Of a stretch of DNA of 64,000 nt, positions 52,438-61,549 are shown one piece after another. The position numbers and the translations under genes are program-made. The notes below the pieces were generated by a model. That model did no database searches. It saw nothing but the letters and a program-made list of their open reading frames with translations, and was not told where the DNA came from. Location of the stretch: positions 306,448 through 370,447 of the forward strand of contig NZ_JAGGLR010000010.1 in the NCBI RefSeq assembly GCF_017874715.1, given 5' to 3'. Source of the stretch: Streptomyces iranensis. Lineage in GTDB: Bacteria > Actinomycetota > Actinomycetes > Streptomycetales > Streptomycetaceae. Every line of letters begins with the position of its first letter. The stretch's first letter is position 1.

Positions 52438-54372
52438 TCAGCTCATGCGCAGCGCGAGGAAGAAGTCCAGCTTGTCCTCCAGGCGCGACAGCTCGCGCCC
52501 GGTCAGCTGCTCGATCCGGCCGACCCGGTAGCGCAGCGTGTTGACGTGCAGGTGGAGCCGGGCGGCACAGCGCGTCCAGGAGCCGTCGCAGTCCAGGAAC
52601 GCCTTCAGGGTCGGGATCAGCTCGGCCCGGTGGCGCCGGTCGTACTCGCGCAGCGGATCCAGCAGCCGGGCGGTGAAGGCGCGCCGCACATCGTCCGGGA
52701 CGAAGGGGAGCAGCAGTACGTGCGAGGCCAGCTCCTGGTGCCCGGCCGCGCACACTCGCCCGGGGCGCGCGGCGGCCACGCGCCGGGCGTGCCGGGCCTC
52801 CTCCAGGGCGCCCCGCAACCCGTCCGCGGAGTGCACGGCGGCGCTGACGCCGAGGGTCAGCCTGCCGTCGCCGTCCAGGCCCCGGGAGAGCGGCTCCCGG
52901 ACGGCGGCGAGCAGCGCGTCGGCCTGTACCTCTTCCGTCTCCGGGTGGCCCGTGGCGCCGTCCGACGGGCCGTTGAAGAGCGCCGGGAGGGGGACGAGCG
53001 CCACCGCCTCGTCACCGGTGTGCGCCACGGCGATCCGGTCCGAGGGCTCCGGCCCGGTCGCGTACGGGTCGACCAGGATCTCCTCCAGCAGCGACTGGGC
53101 CACCTGGCCGCCGGGGATGCCATCGGGGACGCCCCTGCTCTCCGGTGAGGAGCCCTCCCGCGCGCCCCGGTCCCGCGCTACGCCTTCCCGTCCGTCCCGG
53201 CCCCATCCGTCCCGGCCCCATCCGTCCCGGCCCCATCCGTCCCGGCCCCGCGCGCTCCCGTCCCATGGGGCGCCGTCTCGCGTGGCACCCTCGCGCGTCC
53301 CGCCGTCCGCGCCCTTCCGCGCGCTGCCCAGCCGCGTCCCGCCGTCCGCGCCGTACTGCTGCTCCGCCGTGACGCCCCACTCCACCCGGGCCACCACCAC
53401 CTGCCAGTGCGGCGCCGTGCCGAGGCCCGGCAGCAGCACCGGGGCGGCCACCCGCAGCCGGGCCGCGATCTCGGCGGGCGGCGCGCCCGACTGGACCAGC
53501 TCCAGCACCTCCTGGGCGAGCCTGCGCCGCACCGTGCGGGAGGCGTTCCGCCGGTCGCGCTCGACCGCGATCAGCTGGGTGACCCCGTAGAGCAGATCCA
53601 GCCGCTCCTCCGGCCATTCGTCGGCGTCCGCGCCGACCGCCAGCACCCAGTCGGACAGCACGGTCTCGCGCACGTCGTCGCCGGGGTCACCGCTGCGGAT
53701 GGGGAAGAGGGAGTACGTCATGCCGTCCGCGGCGGTCAGCCGGTGCGGGCCGCGCCGCCCGTCGCGGCGGGCGGCCAGTTGCTCGCCCGCCAGCTGGGCG
53801 CCGACCGCCGCGGGCGGCTCCGCGGCCGCTCCGGCGGCGGTCGGGCCCGCGATCCGGCGGCCGGTGGGGGAGAGCACCCACGCGGTCAGGTCCAGGTCGG
53901 AACGGAGCAGGTCCAGGACGACCTCGGGGCCGCCGCCCGCGGGCCCGGACGTCATCATCCGGCGGTGCCGGTCGACGACCGCGGCCAGGTCCCCGGCCCG
54001 CTCGCCGGAGACCTGGCGCACCACATGCTCGGTGATCGTGGCGAACGCGACGTCCTCGACCACGGAGAACAGCGGCAGCCGATGGCGGCCGCAGGCCAGC
54101 ACCAGATCCTCGGGCACGGCCCCCAGCTCCGCCTCGCCCGCCGCGAGACCCGCCACCCCGGCCGCCGCGAGGATGCGGACGAACGGCTCGGAGTCCTCCG
54201 GCTCATGCCACCAGGCGAGTCCGGTCAGCACCAGCTCGCCCCCCGAGAGATAGCGGCTGGGGTCGCGCAGATCGGTGGTCATCACGCCGCGCACGGTACG
54301 GTCCAGCTCGTCCTCGCCGCCGAGCAGACGCAGCCCCAGGGTGTCGTTCTCCAGCAGTGCGCGCAGCCGCAT
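52438..54372 (-). CDS. PucR-family transcriptional regulator, divergent from xanthine dehydrogenase genes
   Basis: 644 residues. Residues 1-~125 are a PucR N-terminal ligand domain (MRLRALLENDTLGLRLLGG, DLRDPSRYLSGGELVLTG). A GGDEF-like middle follows, and the C-terminal HTH of the CdaR/PucR type is clear (FLDCDGSWTRCAARLHLHVN, TLRYRVGRIEQLTG). PucR proteins control purine catabolism, matching the divergent xanthine-dehydrogenase operon. The middle is interrupted by a low-complexity insert (~340-410) containing four RDGWG repeats from a 15-bp tandem. The start is the ATG at 54372; the upstream site is weak. Expected to activate the operon and possibly autoregulate. Confidence 0.93.
   Translation of the reverse strand: MRLRALLENDTLGLRLLGGEDELDRTVRGVMTTDLRDPSRYLSGGELVLTGLAWWHEPEDSEPFVRILAAAGVAGLAAGEAELGAVPEDLVLACGRHRLPLFSVVEDVAFATITEHVVRQVSGERAGDLAAVVDRHRRMMTSGPAGGGPEVVLDLLRSDLDLTAWVLSPTGRRIAGPTAAGAAAEPPAAVGAQLAGEQLAARRDGRRGPHRLTAADGMTYSLFPIRSGDPGDDVRETVLSDWVLAVGADADEWPEERLDLLYGVTQLIAVERDRRNASRTVRRRLAQEVLELVQSGAPPAEIAARLRVAAPVLLPGLGTAPHWQVVVARVEWGVTAEQQYGADGGTRLGSARKGADGGTREGATRDGAPWDGSARGRDGWGRDGWGRDGWGRDGREGVARDRGAREGSSPESRGVPDGIPGGQVAQSLLEEILVDPYATGPEPSDRIAVAHTGDEAVALVPLPALFNGPSDGATGHPETEEVQADALLAAVREPLSRGLDGDGRLTLGVSAAVHSADGLRGALEEARHARRVAAARPGRVCAAGHQELASHVLLLPFVPDDVRRAFTARLLDPLREYDRRHRAELIPTLKAFLDCDGSWTRCAARLHLHVNTLRYRVGRIEQLTGRELSRLEDKLDFFLALRMS
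53191..53250 (-). repeat. 15-bp tandem repeat, four copies, inside pucR
   Basis: Four units of TCCGTCCCGGCCCCA (the last with one change) encode the repeated Gly-Arg-Asp-Gly-Trp. In frame; unit number could change without breaking the gene. Confidence 0.9.
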
Positions 54373-54612
54373 GTGATGCCAGCCGATCTTGTTCCGTGTC
54401 GCCGGTCGAATACCGCGAGGTTTCCGGTCCCCGCTGTTCGTTCGAATCTACAAGGCCTGGCCCCTGGCCAGCCAATTGCTTCATGTCTTTGGTGACTGCA
54501 CCATGTGGCCCACACCTCGGTCTACTGGCGTTGAGCCGTGTGCAGAGTTCCTGGAGGGGAGCCCCTCCCGACGACGCCGACGCCGACGCCGACGATTCGA
54601 GAAGAGAGACCC
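54373..54612. promoter_or_regulatory. divergent control region pucR / xanthine dehydrogenase operon
   Basis: 240 bp. Contains the dyad CTGGCCCCTGGCCAG (54457-54471) roughly midway, a plausible regulator site, and a GACGCC microsatellite at 54573-54596 just before the operon's ribosome-binding site. Promoter boxes not fixed. Confidence 0.5.
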
Positions 54613-55503
54613 ATGGACTTTTTGCGCCCCGCCGGCTGGGAGGAGGCGCTCGCCGCGAAGGCCGAGCACCCCACCGCCGTGCCCATCGCGGGCGGCACCG
54701 ATGTGATGGTCGAGATCAACTTCGATCACCGGCGGCCCGAGTATCTGCTCGATCTGACGCGCGTCGCCGAACTGGCCGAGTGGGAGGCCACCGACCGTAC
54801 GGTCCGGCTGGGCGCGGGCGTTCCGTACACCCGGATCATCGAGGAGCTCCGGACCGAGCTGCCGGGCCTCGCGCTCGCCGCGCACACCGTCGGCTCACCG
54901 CAGATCCGCAACCGCGGCACCGTCGGCGGCAACCTCGGCGCCGCCTCGCCCGCCGGGGACGCCCACCCCGCGCTGCTGGCGGCCGGGGCCGAGGTGGAGG
55001 TCGCGTCGGTGCGCGGCACCCGGCGGATCCCGGTCGAGGAGTTCTTCACCGGGGTCAAGCGCCACGTCCTGGAGCCCGATGAGCTGATCCGGGCGGTGCA
55101 CATCCGACGAGCGGACGGTCCGCAGCAGTTCTCCAAGGTCGGCACCCGCAATGCCATGGTGATCGCGGTCTGCGCCTTCGCCGTCGCGCTCCATCCGCGC
55201 ACCCGCACCGTGCGCACCGGCATCGGATCGGCCGCGCCCACGCCGGTACGGGCCCGGGAGGCCGAGGAGTTCCTGGGCGCGGCGCTGGACGAGGGCGGCT
55301 TCTGGGACAGCGGCGCGCCCCTCGACCCGTCGGTCGTCCGGCGCTTCGTCGAGCTGTGCGCCGGGGCCTGCCGCCCGATCGACGACGTACGCGGCACCGC
55401 CGCCTACCGCCGCCACGCGGTGGGGGTCATGGCGCGCCGCACGCTCGGCTGGACCTGGGAGGCGTATCGCGAGGGAGAGGGGAGGACCGCACAGTGCGCG
55501 TGA
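54613..55503 (+). CDS. xanthine dehydrogenase FAD-binding subunit
   Basis: Medium subunit of a three-subunit molybdenum hydroxylase, carrying FAD for electron transfer to NAD+. 296 residues with VPIAGGTDVMVEIN, the FAD-contacting VGSPQIRNRGTVGGNLGAASPAGD segment and a C-terminal CO-dehydrogenase-flavoprotein domain. Start ATG 54613. Its last codons overlap the start of the Fe-S subunit gene at 55494. In context (PucR, XdhC) the substrate is most likely hypoxanthine/xanthine, but related hydroxylases use other heterocycles. Confidence 0.93.
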   Translation: MDFLRPAGWEEALAAKAEHPTAVPIAGGTDVMVEINFDHRRPEYLLDLTRVAELAEWEATDRTVRLGAGVPYTRIIEELRTELPGLALAAHTVGSPQIRNRGTVGGNLGAASPAGDAHPALLAAGAEVEVASVRGTRRIPVEEFFTGVKRHVLEPDELIRAVHIRRADGPQQFSKVGTRNAMVIAVCAFAVALHPRTRTVRTGIGSAAPTPVRAREAEEFLGAALDEGGFWDSGAPLDPSVVRRFVELCAGACRPIDDVRGTAAYRRHAVGVMARRTLGWTWEAYREGEGRTAQCA

Positions 55504-56084
55504 ACATGACGGTCAACGGGCGGCCGTACGAGGCCGATGACGTCTGGGAGGGCGAGTCCCTGCTGTACGTGCTGCGCGAGCGGCTGGGGCTTCCTGGTTC
55601 GAAGAACGCCTGTGAGCAGGGCGAATGCGGTTCCTGCACGGTCCGTCTTGACGGGGTGCCGGTATGCGCCTGTCTGGTGGCGGCGGGGCAGGCCGAGGGC
55701 AGCGAGGTGGTCACCGTCGAGGGGCTCGCGGACCACGCCCGGCAGCGGTCCGGCGAAGCGGCTGGAGCCGTCTGCCCCGGTGAGCCCGAGGAGGGTCACC
55801 CGGGGACGCCAGGGACAACCCGGCATCCCGAGCCGACCCGCCCTGGGCAGGTCGCCCCGCTGGCCCCGGTCCAGCAGGCGTTCATCGACGCGGGCGCCGT
55901 CCAGTGCGGCTTCTGCACTCCCGGGCTGCTGGTGACCGCCGATGAGCTGCTGGAGCGCAATCCCGACCCCTCCGACGCCGACATCCGCGAGGCGCTCTCC
56001 GGCAACCTCTGCCGCTGCACCGGCTACGAGAAGATCCTCGACGCGGTCCGGCTCGCGGCCGCCCGCACCGGGGAGGCGGTCTGA
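55494..56084 (+). CDS. xanthine dehydrogenase 2Fe-2S subunit
   Basis: Small subunit relaying electrons from Mo to FAD through two 2Fe-2S clusters. 196 residues. The plant-ferredoxin domain has CEQGECGSC plus a later Cys; the helical domain has CGFCTPG and CRCTGY. Between them (~80-122) is an unusual ~40-residue Pro/Gly/Glu-rich insert with an extra Cys (GEAAGAVCPGEPEEGHPG), where homologues have a short linker. The GTG at 55494 has GGGAGG upstream and overlaps the FAD subunit gene. Stop to next start is 2 bp. Confidence 0.94.
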   Translation: MRVNMTVNGRPYEADDVWEGESLLYVLRERLGLPGSKNACEQGECGSCTVRLDGVPVCACLVAAGQAEGSEVVTVEGLADHARQRSGEAAGAVCPGEPEEGHPGTPGTTRHPEPTRPGQVAPLAPVQQAFIDAGAVQCGFCTPGLLVTADELLERNPDPSDADIREALSGNLCRCTGYEKILDAVRLAAARTGEAV

Positions 56085-56086
56085 CC

Positions 56087-58483
56087 ATGGCAGCAGACCG
56101 CACCGCCAGTGCCCCCGCCACCCTCACCCAGGCCACCGGCGCCACCCGGGGGACCGTCGGCGAGTCCACCCCGCGCCCGGACGGCACCCTCAAGGTGACC
56201 GGCGAGTTCGCGTACTCCTCGGATCTGTGGCATGAGGACATGCTGTGGGGCTTCACCCTCCGCAGCCCCTACGCCCACGCCGCGATCCGGTCCGTCGACA
56301 CCGCCGAGGCGCTCGCCCTGCCCGGGGTGTACGCCGTCATGACGCATGACGATCTGCCCGCCGGGACCCACTACGGCCTGGAGATCCACGACCAGCCGGT
56401 GCTCGCCAAGGACCGGGTCCGCTTCCACGGCGAGCCCGTCGCGATCGTCGCGGCCGACCACCCCGAGACCGCCCGCCGCGCCGCCGCCCGGATCGCGGTG
56501 GAGTACGAGGAGCTGCCGCTGGTCGTGGACGAGGCCACCGCCACCGCACCGGACGCTCCGCTGCTCCACCCGGGCCGCCGGGACCACCACGCGTCCCATG
56601 TCCCGCATCCGAACATCGTGCACCGCCAGCCCATCCGGCGCGGCGATGTCGCCGCCGCCCGCGCCCGCGCCGATGTGGTGGTCCGCCGGGACTACGAGGT
56701 GGGCATGCAGGACCAGGCGTTCCTCGGCCCGGAGTCGGGGCTCGCGGTGCCCGCCGAGGACGGCGGGGTGGACCTCTACATCGCCACCCAGTGGCTGCAC
56801 GTGGACCGCGACCAGCTCGCCCCGGTGCTCGGGCTGCCCGCCGACAAGGTGCGGCTGACGCTCTCCGGCGTCGGCGGGGCGTTCGGCGCGCGCGAGGACC
56901 TGTCCATGCAGGCCCACGCCTGTCTGCTGGCGCTGCGCACCGGACGGCCCGTCAAGATCGTCTACAACCGCTACGAGTCCTTCTTCGGCCATGTCCACCG
57001 CCACCCCGCCAAGCTCACCTACGAACACGGCGCGACCCGCGACGGCACGCTGCTCTACGTCCAGTGCCGCATCGTCCTGGACGGCGGCGCGTACGCCTCC
57101 TCCTCCCCGGCGGTGGTCGGCAACGCCGCCTCCCTGTCCATCGGCCCCTACGTCGTCGGGAATGTGGATGTCGAGGCCATCGCCCTCTACTCCAACAACC
57201 CGCCCTGCGGTGCGATGCGCGGCTTCGGCGCCGTCCAGGCCTGCTTCGCCTACGAGGCCCAGATGGACGCGGTGGCGGCCGAACTCGGCCTGGACCCGGT
57301 GGAGTTCCGGCAGCGCAACGCCATGTCGCAGGGCGCCACCATGCCCACCGGGCAGCTGGTCGACTCCCCGGCCCCGGTCGCCGAGCTGCTGCGCCGCGTC
57401 AAGGCGCTGCCGATGCCGCCCGAGCGCGACTGGGAGGCGGCGGGCGGCCCGGTGGACGTACGGGCCCTGCCGGGCGGGCTGTCCAACACCACCCACGGCG
57501 AGGCCGTGGTGCGCGGGGTGGGCTATGCGGTCGGCATCAAGAACGTCGGCTTCTCCGAGGGCTTCGACGACTACTCCACGGCCCGGATCCGGCTGGAAGT
57601 GATCGGTGGCGAGCCGGTCGCCCTGGTGCACACCGCGATGGCCGAGGTCGGCCAGGGCGGTGTCACCGTGCACACCCAGATCGCCCGCACCGAACTGGGC
57701 GTCGACCGGGTCACCCTCCACCCGGCCGACACCCGGGTCGGCTCGGCGGGCTCCACCTCCGCGTCCCGCCAGACGTATATGACGGGCGGCGCCGTCAAGC
57801 ACGCCTGCGAGGCGGTCCGGGCGGAGGTGCTGCGGCGCGGCCGCGAGCGGTTCGGCGCCTCCCACCCCGCGTGGGCGGAGCCCGAACGGCTGCGGCTGGA
57901 GGACGGCAAGGTGGTCACCGACGGCGGCGAGGTGATCGGCGACCTCGCCGGGATCCTCGGCGACGAGGCGATCGACCTGGAGCGGGAGTTCCGGCACCGG
58001 CCGACCGAGCCGTTCGATCTGCGCACCGGACAGGGCTTCGGCCATGTGCAGTACTCCTTCTGCGCCCACCGCGCGGTCGTCGAGGTCGACACCGAGCTGG
58101 GCCTGGTCAAGGTGGTCGAGCTGGCGGCCGCGCAGGACGTGGGCAAGGCGATCAATCCGCTGTCGGTGGTCGGGCAGATCCACGGCGGTTCGACGCAGGG
58201 GCTCGGGCTCGCCGTGATGGAGGAGATCGTCGTCTCGCGGGACGGGGCGCGGGTGCGCAACCCGTCGTTCACGGACTATCTGATCCCCACCATCCTCGAC
58301 ACCCCGGCCATGCCGGTGGAGGTGCTGGAGCTGGCCGACGACAACGCCCCGTACGGGCTGCGCGGCGTCGGCGAGGCGCCGACGCTCTCCTCCACCCCGG
58401 CCGTCGTCGCCGCCATCCGCGCCGCCACGGGCCGCCCACTGAAGCGGGTGCCCGTCCGCCCGGAACATCTGACCGGCGGCTGA
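56087..58483 (+). CDS. xanthine dehydrogenase molybdopterin-binding subunit
   Basis: Large catalytic subunit, 798 residues, hydroxylating the purine at a Mo-pterin centre. Features: N-terminal RPDGTLKVTGEFAYSSDL, GVGGAFGAREDLSMQAHACL, the PCGAMRGFGAVQACFAYE loop (equivalent to substrate-binding residues), HTAMAEVGQGGVTVHTQIA, and the terminal GVGEAPTLSSTPAVVAAI containing the catalytic Glu region. It is shorter than eukaryotic XDH because the Fe-S and FAD parts are separate proteins. Third in a tightly packed operon; xdhC-type gene follows after 76 bp. Confidence 0.95.
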   Translation: MAADRTASAPATLTQATGATRGTVGESTPRPDGTLKVTGEFAYSSDLWHEDMLWGFTLRSPYAHAAIRSVDTAEALALPGVYAVMTHDDLPAGTHYGLEIHDQPVLAKDRVRFHGEPVAIVAADHPETARRAAARIAVEYEELPLVVDEATATAPDAPLLHPGRRDHHASHVPHPNIVHRQPIRRGDVAAARARADVVVRRDYEVGMQDQAFLGPESGLAVPAEDGGVDLYIATQWLHVDRDQLAPVLGLPADKVRLTLSGVGGAFGAREDLSMQAHACLLALRTGRPVKIVYNRYESFFGHVHRHPAKLTYEHGATRDGTLLYVQCRIVLDGGAYASSSPAVVGNAASLSIGPYVVGNVDVEAIALYSNNPPCGAMRGFGAVQACFAYEAQMDAVAAELGLDPVEFRQRNAMSQGATMPTGQLVDSPAPVAELLRRVKALPMPPERDWEAAGGPVDVRALPGGLSNTTHGEAVVRGVGYAVGIKNVGFSEGFDDYSTARIRLEVIGGEPVALVHTAMAEVGQGGVTVHTQIARTELGVDRVTLHPADTRVGSAGSTSASRQTYMTGGAVKHACEAVRAEVLRRGRERFGASHPAWAEPERLRLEDGKVVTDGGEVIGDLAGILGDEAIDLEREFRHRPTEPFDLRTGQGFGHVQYSFCAHRAVVEVDTELGLVKVVELAAAQDVGKAINPLSVVGQIHGGSTQGLGLAVMEEIVVSRDGARVRNPSFTDYLIPTILDTPAMPVEVLELADDNAPYGLRGVGEAPTLSSTPAVVAAIRAATGRPLKRVPVRPEHLTGG

Positions 58484-58559
58484 GGGCAGATTTCGCGGGT
58501 CCGGCGCGTTGACGCGAATATAGGCGGCCTGTACATGGCCGTCCGAGGAGCTGATCACC

Positions 58560-59711
58560 ATGCTGGACATCGCCGCCGAGCTGCACCGCTGGTGCGCGGA
58601 GGGCCGGGATTTCGCCGTCGCCACCGTGGTCTCCGTGGGCGGCAGCGCACCCCGGCTGCCCGGCGCCGCCCTTGCCGTGGACGCGGAGGGCACGGCGGTC
58701 GGAAGTGTGTCCGGCGGCTGTGTCGAGGGCGCGGTGTACGAGCTGTGCCAGGAGGCGCTGCGCACCGGCGAGAGCGTGCGGGAGACCTTCGGCTACTCCG
58801 ACGAGGACGCCTTCGCGGTCGGCCTGACCTGCGGCGGGGTCATAGATGTCCTGGTCAGCCCGGTTCGGGCGGCCGACCGCGACCTGCGCCCGGTGTTCGC
58901 CGAGGCCGCGTCCGCCGCCGCCGAGGGCCGGACGACCGCGCTGGCCCGGATCGTGGACGGCCCGCCCGAGCTGCTGGGCCGCGCCCTGCTCGTCCGCGCG
59001 GACGGCGGCTGGGACGGCACCCTGGGCGGCCACCCCGAGCTGGACCGTACGGCCGCCGCAGAGGCCCGTGGCCTGCTGGACGCGGGGCGCACCGCGACCG
59101 TGGAGATCGGCGCCGAGGGGAGCCGCTGCGGGCGGCCCGTCACGCTGCTCGCCGAGTCCAGCGTGGAGCCGCCGCGCATGATCGTCTTCGGGGCGGTGGA
59201 CTTCGCCAGTGCGCTGGTGCGGATCGGGAAGTTCCTGAACTACCACGTCACGGTCTGCGACGCCCGTCCGGTCTTCGCGACCGGGCCGCGCTTCCCGGAC
59301 GCCGACGAGGTGATAGTCGACTGGCCGCACCGCTATCTCGACCGGACCGAGGTGGACGGCCGCACGGTGCTGTGCGTGCTCACCCACGACCCGAAGTTCG
59401 ACGTCCCGCTGCTGGAGCGGGCGCTGCGGCTGCCCGTGGCGTACGTCGGCGCGATGGGCTCCGCCCGCACCCACCGGGACCGGCTGCGGCGGCTGCGCGA
59501 GGCCGGTGTGGGCGAGCCGGAGCTGGCCCGGCTGCGCTCCCCGATCGGGCTGGACCTCGGCGCCCGTACGCCCGAGGAGACCGCGCTGTCCATCGCGGGC
59601 GAGATCGTCGCGAACCGGCGGGGCGGCAGCGGAACGCCGCTGACGGGTGCCCGGACCCCGATCCACCACGACACCCGGGCGCCCTCGGACCGGATCGGCT
59701 CGGTCGCCTGA
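58560..59711 (+). CDS. xdhC: XdhC-family molybdenum cofactor insertion protein
   Basis: Binds, sulfurates and delivers molybdenum cofactor to xanthine dehydrogenase. 383 residues: N-terminal XdhC/CoxI domain (GGSAPRLPGAALAVDAEG, GSVSGGCVEGAVYE, TCGGVIDVLV) and C-terminal Rossmann-type domain (MIVFGAVDFASALVRIG; AYVGAMGSARTHRDR; SPIGLDLGARTPEETALSIAGEI). Both halves look intact. Clearly the last gene of the operon, supporting its assignment to purine-type hydroxylase maturation. Confidence 0.94.
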   Translation: MLDIAAELHRWCAEGRDFAVATVVSVGGSAPRLPGAALAVDAEGTAVGSVSGGCVEGAVYELCQEALRTGESVRETFGYSDEDAFAVGLTCGGVIDVLVSPVRAADRDLRPVFAEAASAAAEGRTTALARIVDGPPELLGRALLVRADGGWDGTLGGHPELDRTAAAEARGLLDAGRTATVEIGAEGSRCGRPVTLLAESSVEPPRMIVFGAVDFASALVRIGKFLNYHVTVCDARPVFATGPRFPDADEVIVDWPHRYLDRTEVDGRTVLCVLTHDPKFDVPLLERALRLPVAYVGAMGSARTHRDRLRRLREAGVGEPELARLRSPIGLDLGARTPEETALSIAGEIVANRRGGSGTPLTGARTPIHHDTRAPSDRIGSVA

Positions 59712-59808
59712 AACGCCGTCGGACGCCGTCGCCCGAGACTCCGCGCACCTGAAATCGCATCAGATCACAGAAGGATCGTCTGACATAAGGCCACTCCTGA
59801 GCGGGAAA

Positions 59809-59834
59809 AACCCTCCGCCATCTGGCGGAAGGTT
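59809..59834 (+). terminator. terminator after the xanthine dehydrogenase operon
   Basis: AACCCTCCGCCA and TGGCGGAAGGTT are 12-base arms with one mismatch and a 2-base centre, preceded by A-rich and followed by T-richer DNA. Lies 98 bp after xdhC and 74 bp before the GH6 gene; it could also serve as an operator for the latter. Confidence 0.6.
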
Positions 59835-59907
59835 CATTTGCCGGGTGCCGGTTCCTGAGTGAGAGTCAGAAACCGACCTTGGTCCTGCCGCCCCCTGGAG
59901 TGCGCAC

Positions 59908-61539
59908 GTGCGTAAGAGACGCAAGATCCTCACCGTGTCGACGGCCGTCGTGGCCGCGGCCACCCTGCCCCTGTTGATCAGCCCCGTGGTGAGCGCGGCC
60001 GTGTCGGAGGACGACGACGAGTCCCCGCGCGTGGCCCGCCTCTACGCCCCGCCCCCCGACCGGGACTCCTACCGCCAGGTGGCCCGGCTCGCCTGGCGGG
60101 GCGACTTCCGTGACTCCGCCGGGCTCCTCGCCATGGTGCGGACGCCGCACGCGGTCTGGTACGGGGACGAGACCCCGGAGCAGGTCACGCGGCTGGTCCG
60201 CCGGACGGCGCGGAGCGCGGGCTGGCAGGGGCGGCTGCCGGTCCTCGCCCTCTACAACATCCCGGGCCGTGACTGCGGCAGCTACTCGAGCGGGGGAGCC
60301 GACGGCCTCGCCGCGTACCAGGCGTGGATCGACGCCGTCGCCGAGGGCATCGGCGACCGCAAGGTGATGATCGTCCTCGAACCCGATTCGCTGGCGCTGC
60401 TGCCCTCCGACTGCGCCGACGCCTCGAACGCCGAAGAGACCGCCGTCGAGTCGCAGCAGCCGGAGCAGACCGCCGTCGGGGAACTGCCCGCCGCCGAGGA
60501 GTCGCCCGCCGTCGAGGCATCGCCCACCGAGCTGCCGCCGCTGCCCGACCCCGGCGCCGCCACGGCCCCGCCCGCCGCATCGGCCGCCTCCGGCACCGGC
60601 GAGGAGGCCGCGCAGTCCACCGACTCGCAGCCCACGGACGCGCGCCCCGCCGCCGCCGAGAACACGGCCCCCAAGCCCCCGGAGGCCGCCGACCCCGAGC
60701 CCGCCGCGTCCCAGAGCCCCGACCCCGAGCCCTCCGCCGAGCAGCCCGGCACCCTGCCCGAGCTGCCCCCGCTGCCCACGCCCGACCCCGTGACCCCCGA
60801 GGACGGGAGCGACACCGGTGACCTGGACACCCCGGTGGTCGAGGACCCGGAGACCGCCGCCCGCTACTCCGAGATCAACTACGCGGTCGACGTCCTCAGC
60901 GCGCTCGGCAACGCGTCGGTGTACCTGGACGCGGGCCACTCCGGCTGGCACTCCGTCAGCAGTATCGTGCCCCGGCTGATCAAGGCCGGGATCGACCGCG
61001 CCACCGGCTTCGCCCTCAATGTCTCCCACTACCAGACCGACCCGGACAGCGCCTGGTACGGCCGGCTGGTCTCCTCCTGCCTCGCCTACGCCGACGAGGG
61101 CGGGGACCCCGAGGACTGCGCCGAGCAGAGCTGGTCGCGGCGGCATGTCCGCCGCTGGCTGCGCCATCACGTACCGGACGACCCGGCCCGTATGAAGCAC
61201 TACGTCACCGACACCAGCCGCAACGGCCAGGGCCCCTGGACCCCGAGGGCCGCGACCCACCGCCACAACGACGTCCAGTCATGGTGCAACCCGCCGGGCC
61301 GGGGTCTGGGCCGCCGCCCCACCACCCGTACCGGCGAGGCACTGCTGGACGCCGCGCTGTGGGTGAAGACGCCGGGCGAGTCGGACGGGCGCTGCCTGCG
61401 CGGCACCGACGGGCCCCTGGACCCGGTGCGCGGGACCGTCAACCCCGAGGCGGGGGAGTGGTTCCCCGAGCAGGCGCTGGAGCTGGTGCGCTACGCGGAC
61501 CCGGCGGTCCACGTCTTCCGCCGGCCCCACGGCCGCTGA
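59908..61539 (+). CDS. secreted glycoside hydrolase family 6 protein with a large internal insert
   Basis: Beta-1,4-glucanase/cellobiohydrolase family. 543 residues with a signal peptide or N-terminal anchor (MRKRRKILTVSTAVVAAATL). GH6 residues present: IPGRDC with Asp122, EPDS with Asp160 (both catalytic-acid-region aspartates), YLDAGHSGWH, DTSRNGQGPW, WCNPPGRGLG and WVKTPGESDG. Between Asp160 and RYSEINYAVDVL is a ~148-residue disordered Pro/Glu/Ala/Ser insert (~170-317) that splits the catalytic barrel, which GH6 enzymes normally lack. No carbohydrate-binding module. The GTG start has TGGAG 8 bases upstream. Activity with the insert is uncertain. Confidence 0.9.
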   Translation: MRKRRKILTVSTAVVAAATLPLLISPVVSAAVSEDDDESPRVARLYAPPPDRDSYRQVARLAWRGDFRDSAGLLAMVRTPHAVWYGDETPEQVTRLVRRTARSAGWQGRLPVLALYNIPGRDCGSYSSGGADGLAAYQAWIDAVAEGIGDRKVMIVLEPDSLALLPSDCADASNAEETAVESQQPEQTAVGELPAAEESPAVEASPTELPPLPDPGAATAPPAASAASGTGEEAAQSTDSQPTDARPAAAENTAPKPPEAADPEPAASQSPDPEPSAEQPGTLPELPPLPTPDPVTPEDGSDTGDLDTPVVEDPETAARYSEINYAVDVLSALGNASVYLDAGHSGWHSVSSIVPRLIKAGIDRATGFALNVSHYQTDPDSAWYGRLVSSCLAYADEGGDPEDCAEQSWSRRHVRRWLRHHVPDDPARMKHYVTDTSRNGQGPWTPRAATHRHNDVQSWCNPPGRGLGRRPTTRTGEALLDAALWVKTPGESDGRCLRGTDGPLDPVRGTVNPEAGEWFPEQALELVRYADPAVHVFRRPHGR

Positions 61540-61549
61540 CGCCCGGCGG

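Noticed and set aside
56024..58765. 913-codon minus-strand ORF opposite the xanthine dehydrogenase large subunit
   Set aside because: Antisense shadow of a strong gene, typical for this base composition.
59712..59907. CebR operator upstream of the GH6 gene
   Set aside because: No TGGGAGCGCTCCCA-like site was found; the only dyad is the terminator-like hairpin at 59809-59834.
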